Source of the DNA: Acidobacteria bacterium Ga0077534 | GTDB taxonomy: Bacteria; Acidobacteriota; Blastocatellia; Pyrinomonadales; Pyrinomonadaceae | Assembly (NCBI GenBank): GCA_001464455.1 | Contig: LNEI01000004.1 | Location: 124,001 to 188,000 of the forward strand | Reading direction: 5' to 3' | DNA length: 64,000 nt | Shown: piece by piece, positions 49,797-57,463 of the stretch | How positions within the stretch are numbered: the stretch's first letter is position 1 | Layout: the number at the start of each line of letters is the position of its first letter | The notes under the pieces: model-generated | What the model was told of the DNA's origin: nothing | Databases searched by the model: none | Seen by the model: only the letters and a program-made list of their open reading frames with translations | Translations under genes and position numbers: made by a program

Positions 49797-50810
49797 CTAC
49801 TTATCCGGAAGGTTTGGAGTTGCGTAATACCCTTCTCTGGAGCGGACCGAGAGGCGAGGCATGCCGCGAGGTGGGGCGACTTTGACTTTTAGACGACGCC
49901 ATTTCCCGTCGGGTTGAAAGTTCTGCGGGACGTAACCGATCGAATACTGATGGCGGAGTTCAAGCGCGATACGCTCAAAGATCTCATCGAGGTGGCCATC
50001 CTTTGCCAGATACGCTTTGCCGCCGGTGGCCTCTGCGAGTTGCTTTAGCGTCGGGTGTCCTTCGAATTCATTGGCATAGATGCCGACACCGTAGATGATT
50101 ACGTCCGACTCCTTTAGGAGACGCTTCATTTCATTGAAGTTGTAACGGGAACTGTTGTCCATGCCATCGCTCATTATGAGCAAGGCCTTTTTCTTGTGTG
50201 CTCCCCGCATAACTCGGTCGATGCCCAGATAAACCCCGTCATACAGAGCCGTGTTGCCGCCGGCCTTCGCCATCGAAAGGCTATTCAAAACTACCTGAGG
50301 ATCGCGTGTCCGGTCGGCAAGCAGCCGCACTTTATCATTGAAAGCAATAACCGAATAGTCATCCGACGGGTGGCTGGTTGCCATAAACCGCTGTAAAGCT
50401 CTCCAGGACATTTGCATCTGTCCTGACCCCATCGAACCGGATACGTCGTAGACAATACCCACCGAAGCCGGTGAATCGATGTCGGAGAAGAAAACGATCT
50501 CCTGCTCAACATTGTCCTCAAAGACAGAGAAATGCTTCTTCGAGAGATTTGTTACAAAACGGTTCCATTTATCGTGCACCGTCACGCTCAGCGTCACTAG
50601 ATCCGTTTGTATTTTCAGCGGTCCGTCGTCATTTGGGTCTACAAAAATGGATGGCGTCGGGGTAGGCGTGGGCGTGGGTAAGATCTTTTCCTGTGCCCGC
50701 GTTGGATGAGCGGTGAAGACAAGGAAAATGGCAATCGTCGTAAGGAAACAAACGGCCAGCGGAAAATGCCGTAAAGAGGAAACCAATTCGAATTTGCCCC
50801 GCAGTTCCAT
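49797..50810 (-). CDS. exported VWFA-related protein (Acidobacteria type)
   Basis: A 337-residue protein from ATG 50810. A hydrophobic segment (FPLAVCFLTTIAIFLVFTAHPTRAQ) serves as signal; a (PT)n spacer follows. The VWA fold begins at LVTLSVTVHDKWNRFVTNLSKKHFSVFEDNVEQEI, a stretch typical of the acidobacterial VWFA-related domain, with the metal-binding MIDAS motif DVSGSMGSG, a Thr of GGNTALYDGV and an Asp of IMSDGMDN. It likely binds other envelope proteins or ligands through Mg. Its family abundance supports the acidobacterial origin. Confidence 0.9.
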   Translation of the reverse strand: MELRGKFELVSSLRHFPLAVCFLTTIAIFLVFTAHPTRAQEKILPTPTPTPTPSIFVDPNDDGPLKIQTDLVTLSVTVHDKWNRFVTNLSKKHFSVFEDNVEQEIVFFSDIDSPASVGIVYDVSGSMGSGQMQMSWRALQRFMATSHPSDDYSVIAFNDKVRLLADRTRDPQVVLNSLSMAKAGGNTALYDGVYLGIDRVMRGAHKKKALLIMSDGMDNSSRYNFNEMKRLLKESDVIIYGVGIYANEFEGHPTLKQLAEATGGKAYLAKDGHLDEIFERIALELRHQYSIGYVPQNFQPDGKWRRLKVKVAPPRGMPRLSVRSREGYYATPNLPDK

Positions 50811-51126
50811 GTGGCAAAAGTAGATCATCGAACGACGTCAAACGTGACGAAAGGATACCATATCTCGGATTTGTTTTGAGCATCAATATCATCGAGGGAC
50901 CCTGCCTTAGGCTTTCGTACCCCAATTTCTGCCTAAAAACCGTTCATTTATGCCTCGTGACTATTTGTTCGTGCCCAATAACTATTTATTTGCTTGATAA
51001 ACATTTTTTATCGTGATATAACTCACAGCGTTAAAATTCCTTTTCAAAATGACAGGCAAGGTTCCATCCGGTCGTTTTCGGATTTTGGCAAACTAGTTTA
51101 AACATCAAAACAAGAGGAGTAAGCGT
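50811..51126. other. 316-bp gap with promoter
   Basis: Contains the promoter at 50994-51022 and otherwise no gene; AT-rich after 50950. Confidence 0.6.
50994..51022 (+). promoter_or_regulatory. sigma70-like promoter of the HExxH protease gene
   Basis: TTGATA (50994-50999), 17-bp spacer, TATAAC (51017-51022), about 100 nt before the ATG, which has AGGAGT upstream. Confidence 0.7.
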
Positions 51127-52116
51127 ATGAAGATCAAGGTTCTACTATCGCTGTCAGTTGTTCTATTGCTGGCCGCAGCGGGGTTTGGGGTTTTCTATAG
51201 CACGGGTTCGGTCGAGGCCCAGTCATCGAAGGGAGACGATATACAGTCGATCCAGAAGGACGACCAACCGTTCATTTTTAACGGCCACGCGTTCGCGAGC
51301 AAGGACGATTTCCTGGAAAACGCGCGATGCCTGACCGAGAAACTTAGCGAGTTTCAGGTCGCCGAGATCGAACGTGAGGTCGATGTCGCCCGTACCAACC
51401 GCAGGGCAGCGAGCGGCGGTTTTGAAATGAATGCGACTGGCGGCGTCATACCGGTCTACTGGCATGTCATCAATCGCGGTACGGGCATCGCGAACGGTGA
51501 CATTCCTTCGTCACAGATCACTGCGCAGATGAATGTACTTAATAACGCATTTGCGAGCACGGGCTGGTCGTTCAATCTGGTCGCGACGACCCGTACGACC
51601 AACGCCACTTGGTATACAGCCGGCCCGGGAACCAGCGCTGAAGCACAGATGAAGAATGCTCTCCGACAGGGCAGCGCCGACGACCTTAATATCTATTCGA
51701 GTAACCCGGGTGGCGGGCTCCTCGGATGGGCGACCTTCCCGTCAAGCTATGCCAGCCGACCGAAGGATGATGGCGTCGTGATCCTATACTCGTCAGTGCC
51801 GGGCGGCGCGGCGGCACCTTACAATCTCGGTGACACCGGAACGCATGAAGTTGGCCACTGGATGGGCCTATATCACACTTTCCAGGGTGGCTGCGCCAGG
51901 CAGTCAAGCGGCGGCGACGGTGTAGGTGACACGCCTGCAGAGAAATCACCTGCTTACGGATGCCCCGTCGGGCGTGACAGCTGCCGCAATATCGCAGGCC
52001 TCGACCCGATTACGAACTTCATGGACTACAGCGACGACTCTTGTATGGACAGATTCTCAGCGGGGCAGGACACCCGTATGGACTCGCTCTTTACGACTTA
52101 TCGATTCGGCAAGTAG
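51127..52116 (+). CDS. secreted zinc metalloprotease (M43/pappalysin type)
   Basis: A 329-residue protein with signal [21 protein letters not shown]. The extended zinc motif [13 protein letters not shown] gives ligands His240, His244, His250 and base Glu241; the Met-turn is in [16 protein letters not shown]. The region before it, [27 protein letters not shown] and [16 protein letters not shown], matches M43 enzymes, which may be autoactivated by removing the N-terminal about 100 residues. Two Cys pairs ([15 protein letters not shown]) may be bridged. Substrates are secreted or dead-cell proteins. Confidence 0.93.
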   Translation: MKIKVLLSLSVVLLLAAAGFGVFYSTGSVEAQSSKGDDIQSIQKDDQPFIFNGHAFASKDDFLENARCLTEKLSEFQVAEIEREVDVARTNRRAASGGFEMNATGGVIPVYWHVINRGTGIANGDIPSSQITAQMNVLNNAFASTGWSFNLVATTRTTNATWYTAGPGTSAEAQMKNALRQGSADDLNIYSSNPGGGLLGWATFPSSYASRPKDDGVVILYSSVPGGAAAPYNLGDTGTHEVGHWMGLYHTFQGGCARQSSGGDGVGDTPAEKSPAYGCPVGRDSCRNIAGLDPITNFMDYSDDSCMDRFSAGQDTRMDSLFTTYRFGK

Positions 52117-52217
52117 CCGTGCAGACATGGATCTAAGGCGACGGGCTGCTTCGGCGGCCCGTTTCTAATTTCACGTTTCTCAGATCGTGAGACGATAGTG
52201 GATAATTAAAGGACGAT

Positions 52218-53414
52218 ATGCAACGTGTTTATCTCGATAACAGTGCCACTACACCCGTCGCTCCCGAGGTGATCGAGGCGATGATGCCTTATTTGACCGG
52301 AAAGTTCGGCAATCCGTCGAGCATTCACTTCTTTGGACAGGAGGCACGCGGGGCGGTCGATAAGGCACGGCATCAGGTGGCGGCTTTGATAAACGCCCGG
52401 CCGAACGAGATCGTTTTCACTTCGGGCGGTACCGAGGCGAATAATCTGGCGATCCGAGGGCTTTGCGAGGCGAATAATAAGCACGGGCGGCATATCATCA
52501 CCTCGGCGATCGAGCATTCGGCTGTGAAGAATGTTTGCGAGGATCTTGAAAAACAGGATTACTGGGTCACGTACTTACCGGTTTACGAGGACGGTATCGT
52601 GCGGATCGAGGATGTTGAGGCGGCGATGACGGCGGAGACCATTCTCATTTCTGTGATGACCGCCAATAACGAGATCGGCACGATCCAGCCGGTTAGTGAG
52701 ATCGGGCGTATGGTTCGCGGCCTGCGTGAAAAAGGGCGCAAGATCTGGTTTCACACCGACGCGGTTCAGGCAGTTGGCAAAATACCGGTCGATGTCGAGG
52801 AGATCGGCTGCGACCTGCTTTCGATCTCGGCGCACAAGATCTACGCACCGAAAGGCGTCGGTGCCCTTTACACACGTCGCGGGGTTCGCCTTCACCCGCA
52901 GAACATCGGCGGTCATCAGGAACGCGAACGACGCGGCGGCACCGAATCGGTACCAAACATCGTCGCCTTCGGCAGAGCTTGCGAACTCGCCGCAGAGGAG
53001 ATGACGATCTCGGCCGATTATCTCCGCTCGCTCCGCGACAAACTCGAAAACAAGATCGGTGAAACGATCCCGGACGTAACCTTTAACGGCCACCGCGAGA
53101 ACCGCCTGCCAAACATCTCAAACATCTCCTTCAGCCGCATCGAAGGCGAAGCTCTCCTCATCAACCTAGACATGCAAGGCATCGCCGTCTCTACCGGCTC
53201 CGCCTGCTCCAGCGGCACCCTCGAACCATCTCCTGTTATACGAGCCTTGGCAGTGCCGCCTGCGTCAGCGGGCGGCCAGTCCGAGGAGGACAGATCTCGC
53301 GGAGCGATACGTTTCAGCTTTGGGCGGTTCAATGAAAAAGAAGATATCGACAAAACCATAGACGCCCTGCCGAAAGCTGTTGAAAATCTCCGTCGATTGT
53401 CCGCGAACGGCTAA
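52218..53414 (+). CDS. cysteine desulfurase (IscS/NifS family)
   Basis: A 398-residue PLP enzyme that takes sulfur from Cys for Fe-S clusters and thio-cofactors. PLP Lys207 in SAHKIYAPKG, His100 in AIEHSAV, TGG-like SGGTEANNLAI, and active Cys330 in STGSACSSGTLEPSPVIRAL. Immediately after RAL, a segment of about ten residues (AVPPASAGGQ) is inserted before SEEDRSRGAIRFS, where relatives read directly on; the DNA there is a palindrome. The rest is normal, so activity is likely. No iscU/sufU partners are near. Confidence 0.94.
   Translation: MQRVYLDNSATTPVAPEVIEAMMPYLTGKFGNPSSIHFFGQEARGAVDKARHQVAALINARPNEIVFTSGGTEANNLAIRGLCEANNKHGRHIITSAIEHSAVKNVCEDLEKQDYWVTYLPVYEDGIVRIEDVEAAMTAETILISVMTANNEIGTIQPVSEIGRMVRGLREKGRKIWFHTDAVQAVGKIPVDVEEIGCDLLSISAHKIYAPKGVGALYTRRGVRLHPQNIGGHQERERRGGTESVPNIVAFGRACELAAEEMTISADYLRSLRDKLENKIGETIPDVTFNGHRENRLPNISNISFSRIEGEALLINLDMQGIAVSTGSACSSGTLEPSPVIRALAVPPASAGGQSEEDRSRGAIRFSFGRFNEKEDIDKTIDALPKAVENLRRLSANG
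53255..53276 (+). repeat. palindrome inserted in cysteine desulfurase gene
   Basis: GCCGCC and GGCGGC arms with inner TGC/GCG pairing (9-bp stem, loop GTCA). The core shares 14 nt with 35357-35370 in the M14 gene. Confidence 0.8.
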
Positions 53415-53446
53415 CGGCGGGTGTGATCGAATTTCAACAGTGGCAA

Positions 53447-54205
53447 CTATTTTGAAGGCCAAGGCACCATGAAGACGAAGGTGACGTCCGCTACGTTCAT
53501 TGAGTAGACGACGAACTCGGCGATGTCGACGCGGCGAAAATAGACCAGGCCTTTGACACTGTCACCGGCTCGAACGTATTTTGCAGTAAGGGCGTTATCT
53601 CGCAGGTCTCTTTGCTCGCGTCCGCTGATCTCTGTCCGGTTTTTGCCGACCCTTTCTTCGGTAACGGCGGCATTTTTGTCGGGTACGATCACGGTGGTCC
53701 TGTACTTCGTGCCGTCAGAGCGGCGTATTTCCCGGGTTTCGCCTTCGACATGCATATCGCTCATAAAATCCCCGAGCGAATTCTCAAGCCTTGTGCCCGA
53801 TGCCATTCTTCTAACAAGGTCGCGGCTCGGGATAGAGGTCTCGGCGAGCAGCGGCTTTTCGCGTTTTGCAAAATTCTCTCGCGATGCAAAATGTGCGGCT
53901 CCCCAGCGATCAGAATCAAACCCTATAACCCCATCTGTATCGTTTTTGATATGTACTCCGGCTACGAAACGGTCTTCCTCCTTTAGAAACGCCGCCGCAA
54001 GGGTGACTCCGTCGTAGGTGATAATGCTTACCGGCCCGCGATCGGTGGGGATCGTACCGCAGCGAATGGTATCCAGCTTATCAAGAGACCTTGATTTGAA
54101 GCCGCATCCGGGATCGCCGCTCCAAACGATCGCTCTTCTAGCTCCCTGCGCCAAAGCTGCAGCCGAACCTAGTACGATGATCAACCCCGAAAGGAATATT
54201 CTCAT
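53447..54205 (-). CDS. exported protein of unknown function
   Basis: A 252-residue protein with a signal peptide (MRIFLSGLIIVLGSAAALAQ). The mature part is rich in beta-strand patterns (GPVSIITYDGVTLAAAFLKEEDRFVAGVHIKNDTDGVIGFDSDRWGAAHF) and ends with a C-terminal hydrophobic stretch (FVVYSMNVADVTFVFMVPWPSK). It resembles no family I can name. It converges with the cysteine desulfurase gene 33 bp away. The FNDTDG-like KNDTDGVIGFD is a possible immunoglobulin-like strand pair. Confidence 0.68.
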   Translation of the reverse strand: MRIFLSGLIIVLGSAAALAQGARRAIVWSGDPGCGFKSRSLDKLDTIRCGTIPTDRGPVSIITYDGVTLAAAFLKEEDRFVAGVHIKNDTDGVIGFDSDRWGAAHFASRENFAKREKPLLAETSIPSRDLVRRMASGTRLENSLGDFMSDMHVEGETREIRRSDGTKYRTTVIVPDKNAAVTEERVGKNRTEISGREQRDLRDNALTAKYVRAGDSVKGLVYFRRVDIAEFVVYSMNVADVTFVFMVPWPSK

Positions 54206-54401
54206 GGCTGAAAACGCGAGAAATACCGTCTTTATACGCCGAAACCGAAATGGAAATCAACACTGGTCGCAGCCGCTAACGGATCTTCGTCGACCACACC
54301 TGACCGTTTCCCTCATGAATAAAGACGAAAAAGCGGCCATGCCGGTTGCCCGACATGACCGCTTTCGTTTCCCCCCGGTTGGAAATTGGTTATGTCAGGA
54401 G

Positions 54402-54701
54402 CTAGTCGCTGACGATGATTCCGGTGCGGTCGCCGATGATGATGCCTTCACGGTCGCCAATGATGATGCCTTCTTTGTCGACACAGGGAGCTTCCTCTTT
54501 CGAGTCACCGATGATGATACCCGTGATCGCTTCGAAGACATCGCCTACGAGGCTTCGATCACCGATGATAATGCCGTAGGTTTCCTTAGCGTCGCAGCTC
54601 TTGTCTGCTCGGTCGCCGATGATGATCCCGTCTGCCATTGCGATGGTCGTACTGAAACTAAGAACCAGTGCGAGTGTCAATGCTTTGATCGTGTTTTTCA
54701 T
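54402..54701 (-). CDS. secreted GIIIGDR-repeat protein
   Basis: A 99-residue protein from ATG 54701 (GGAG 9 bp upstream); the longer frame to 54788 is rejected. Signal peptide ends near residue 23 (AMA-DG). The mature chain of about 76 residues holds six copies of G-I-I-I/V-(G/S)-D-(R/S) at about residues 25, 43, 61, 78, 86 and 94; the first three are 18 residues apart, the last three 8. Two Cys (36, 73) may pair. No enzyme motif. A small beta-solenoid or amyloid-like secreted protein is possible; no family recognised. Confidence 0.75.
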   Translation of the reverse strand: MKNTIKALTLALVLSFSTTIAMADGIIIGDRADKSCDAKETYGIIIGDRSLVGDVFEAITGIIIGDSKEEAPCVDKEGIIIGDREGIIIGDRTGIIVSD

Positions 54702-55133
54702 TTTGCTTTTCTCCAATAAATTAAAATTCAGTTTGATGAACCCTTCAGTTCCCTTTTCTGCACTTCCGTATCTCAATAGTCGTGCCAAAGGGGCCCATTA
54801 ACGCGGCTAACTCTGTAAGATATTGAACAGCTTATGTTTAGCGGGTCCCTCGTGATGGCTGATAAGTTTTCCGCGAAATGATCATATTTGGATACTGTGT
54901 ATTCACTCGCCCCGTTCAGAGCGGCTAAATGCAGTAAATAGAACACTTGTGGCTTTGTATACTTTTTATACAATTCCGTGCTGTATAATTTGTATACACC
55001 CCTGTATAAGGTGTCGATTTTTACTAGCTTTTACGCGTTAAACGTGTTAAACTAGCCATGTTTCGATTGGGGTTTGCCCCTTCGCGACTTTTTACCGTAC
55101 AGATCCTGTTCGCAAAAAACGCCTCCCAGCCTT
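54702..55133. other. 432-bp gap, possible operator cluster
   Basis: Five TGTATA(A/C) strings lie at 54956, 54966 (inverted), 54982, 54991 and 55003. A 66-codon minus frame at 54773-54973 starts with TTG and has no ribosome-binding site; I regard it as doubtful. Confidence 0.5.
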
Positions 55134-57368
55134 ATGAACAGAGAAACCCTTTCTAACATCGTTAAAGGGATAGTTATCTTCGCTGCGGCTGTATGTTTCG
55201 GGCTCGCCATCGCCGAACTGCCCAAGACAAGCTTCAGTCCGGGATTCCTCGCCATCCTAGCCTTCGCGACCATTGTGGCACCGCGGACGAGCCTTGCTCT
55301 GCCTCGATCGAGGTTCGCGATAAGTTTTTCAGATGCTGCGGTATTTCTGACATTCTTGCTGTACGGCGGACCTGCTGCCATCGTCGTCGCCGCTCTTGAA
55401 TCAGCGTCAAATTGCTTCTACCTGCGCAAAAAGGGATTTTACTTCGGGAAATGGATGATCCCGACCAATGTATCTATAAACACCGTATCGATAGCGGTCA
55501 CGTATTTGGTCTGGCTTCGCGTTGCTCCTCTTATAGGCGAGGCGAACACGAGTACTCAATACATAGTCGCGGCGGTCGGGACAATAGCCGGCGTCCAATT
55601 TCTGGTCTCGTCGGTACTCGTGGTAATTCTCGCGTGGGCCAGAAAAGGCTCGCCGCCATTTCAAACATGGAAGCAGGACTGCTTTGCGAGTTCGATGACC
55701 CAGATCGTGGGTGCCGGGCTGGCGGGCTTGGCTCTGAAGATCGTGAATTACGACGTCGTCACGATCATAATAGCCTCGGTCGCGATCGTGATCGCCTATT
55801 TAAGCTATCGCCAATCTATAAGTGAAGTAAACGATGCGATGCTCACGGCCGAAGCGGCAGAACGGGCGAAGGCCGAGATCGAACGCGAACGCCGACGCGA
55901 AGCTGAGAAACACGCTGAACAGTTGACCGCAACGCTTCAGAAGGAAGAACTGGCGAACGAGGCTCTGAGAAAGAGCGAAAAGGACCTGCAGCACTCTGCT
56001 CTGCACGATTCGCTAACAAATCTGCCGAACAGAAAGCACTTTCACGAGCGGCTTCGTCAAATGATCGACGCGTACAAGGCCGACCCGCGAAAGACTTTTC
56101 ACGTGTTATTCCTCGATCTGCGCAAGTTCAAGAACATAAACGACAGTCTCGGCCACGCTCTCGGCGATAAAGTGTTGATGATCGCAGCTAAGCGATTTGT
56201 GCGGATGCTGAATGCTACCGACATGGTGGCCAGGATCGGCGGGGATGAGTTTGCGGTTATCTTAAATGATGTAAACGGCGTAGGAAAGGCTCAGAAGATC
56301 GCTCGACGGCTGCTAGACAACATCTCGCATCCATTCTCGCTCAGCGGAAACAACGTTTCTATAAGCGTCAACATCGGTATCGCTCCGTGCGACACGGAAT
56401 ACAACACGCCCGAGGAAGTTCTGCGCGATGCCGATATCGCGATGCACTACGCCAAGGAATGGAACAGCGGTGTGGCCGTATTTACAAAAGAACTGAGAGA
56501 GCGTTTCCTTGAGCGCATCCGCTATGAGAACGACTTGAGAAATGCCATAGCTCGTAACGAGCTGTCGATGAGTTATCAGCCCTTGATCGATATTCAAGAT
56601 GGTACATTGCTCGGCTTCGAGGCACTTCTTCGTTGGAATCATAGCGAGATAGGCAACATTCCGCCCAACAAATTTATCCCCATCGCCGAGGAATCGGGGC
56701 TGATCATTCCTATTACGGTGTGGATACTCGAGCAGACGACAACCCAGCTAGCGTCGTGGCAGAAGATCAGCCCTGAATATCGCGACCTGATCGTAAGCGT
56801 AAATATCTCGGGCAAGCACCTGTCGAACGACGATCTGATCACCGATGTCCAAAATGCTCTTGCTATATCGAAGATCGATCCGCGATCGCTAAAACTCGAG
56901 ATCACAGAAAGCACCGCGATGGAAGATGCGGAGCACACCATCGACATGCTCAACCGGCTGAAACTGCTCGGCATTCAGCTCAGCATCGATGATTTCGGAA
57001 CGGGATATTCGAGCCTCAGCTGTCTGCACCGTCTACCATTTGACACGCTCAAGATCGACCGCTCGTTCGTTTACAGCGTCGGCGAGAACGGCGAGAATTC
57101 CGAGATCCTCCAGACCATAATTTCACTCGCCAAGAACCTCAAGAAAAAGGTCATCGCCGAAGGCATCGAGACCGAATCTCAGCTCCACCTGCTCCAAAAC
57201 CTCGGTTGCGATTACGGTCAGGGCTACCTCCTGGCTCGCCCGCAGACGCGAGAAAAAGCCGAACAGTCCCTGTACGAACGAAAATCCTGGCTGCCGGAGA
57301 AGGTCGTCGAGATAGAAGATAGCGTAGAAGAAACCGTTAACATCGACGAATCGCTACCGGTTTTCTAG
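55134..57368 (+). CDS. membrane GGDEF-EAL protein (c-di-GMP turnover)
   Basis: A 744-residue protein from ATG 55134. Six or seven membrane helices form an N-terminal MASE-like sensor (about 5-215), a coiled coil follows (AERAKAEIERERRREAEKH), then an intact GGDEF domain (ARIGGDEFAVIL) and an intact EAL domain (GFEALLRW, IDDFGTGYSS, KIDRSFV, AEGIETE, GQGYLLARP). Both active sites look complete, so the protein could make or break c-di-GMP; one may regulate the other. In the same window the protein at 21317-22591 has a broken GGDEF. Confidence 0.94.
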   Translation: MNRETLSNIVKGIVIFAAAVCFGLAIAELPKTSFSPGFLAILAFATIVAPRTSLALPRSRFAISFSDAAVFLTFLLYGGPAAIVVAALESASNCFYLRKKGFYFGKWMIPTNVSINTVSIAVTYLVWLRVAPLIGEANTSTQYIVAAVGTIAGVQFLVSSVLVVILAWARKGSPPFQTWKQDCFASSMTQIVGAGLAGLALKIVNYDVVTIIIASVAIVIAYLSYRQSISEVNDAMLTAEAAERAKAEIERERRREAEKHAEQLTATLQKEELANEALRKSEKDLQHSALHDSLTNLPNRKHFHERLRQMIDAYKADPRKTFHVLFLDLRKFKNINDSLGHALGDKVLMIAAKRFVRMLNATDMVARIGGDEFAVILNDVNGVGKAQKIARRLLDNISHPFSLSGNNVSISVNIGIAPCDTEYNTPEEVLRDADIAMHYAKEWNSGVAVFTKELRERFLERIRYENDLRNAIARNELSMSYQPLIDIQDGTLLGFEALLRWNHSEIGNIPPNKFIPIAEESGLIIPITVWILEQTTTQLASWQKISPEYRDLIVSVNISGKHLSNDDLITDVQNALAISKIDPRSLKLEITESTAMEDAEHTIDMLNRLKLLGIQLSIDDFGTGYSSLSCLHRLPFDTLKIDRSFVYSVGENGENSEILQTIISLAKNLKKKVIAEGIETESQLHLLQNLGCDYGQGYLLARPQTREKAEQSLYERKSWLPEKVVEIEDSVEETVNIDESLPVF

Positions 57369-57397
57369 TCCAAACGCCCCAGCCGACCACTACACAA

Positions 57398-57426
57398 TTG
57401 TTTTCCGCATTACAGCGTTCTATACT
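57398..57426 (+). promoter_or_regulatory. promoter of the prolyl oligopeptidase gene
   Basis: TTGTTT (57398-57403), 17-bp spacer, TATACT (57421-57426). AGGAG at 57446-57450 precedes the ATG by 13 bp. Confidence 0.65.
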
Positions 57427-57463
57427 TACTGAAATTCTTTAGATCAGGAGTATTGAACGCATT

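Noticed and set aside
54018-54719. A 233-codon plus frame rich in DDDxAF opposite the GIIIGDR gene
   Set aside because: It is the antisense of the repeat gene and the previous gene; the minus-strand gene has a signal peptide and ribosome-binding site.
54773-54973. A 66-codon minus frame beginning with a Y-x-x-P-x-V pattern like some lasso-peptide leaders
   Set aside because: TTG start, no ribosome-binding site, no conserved Gly/Thr leader end, and no lasso synthetase genes nearby.
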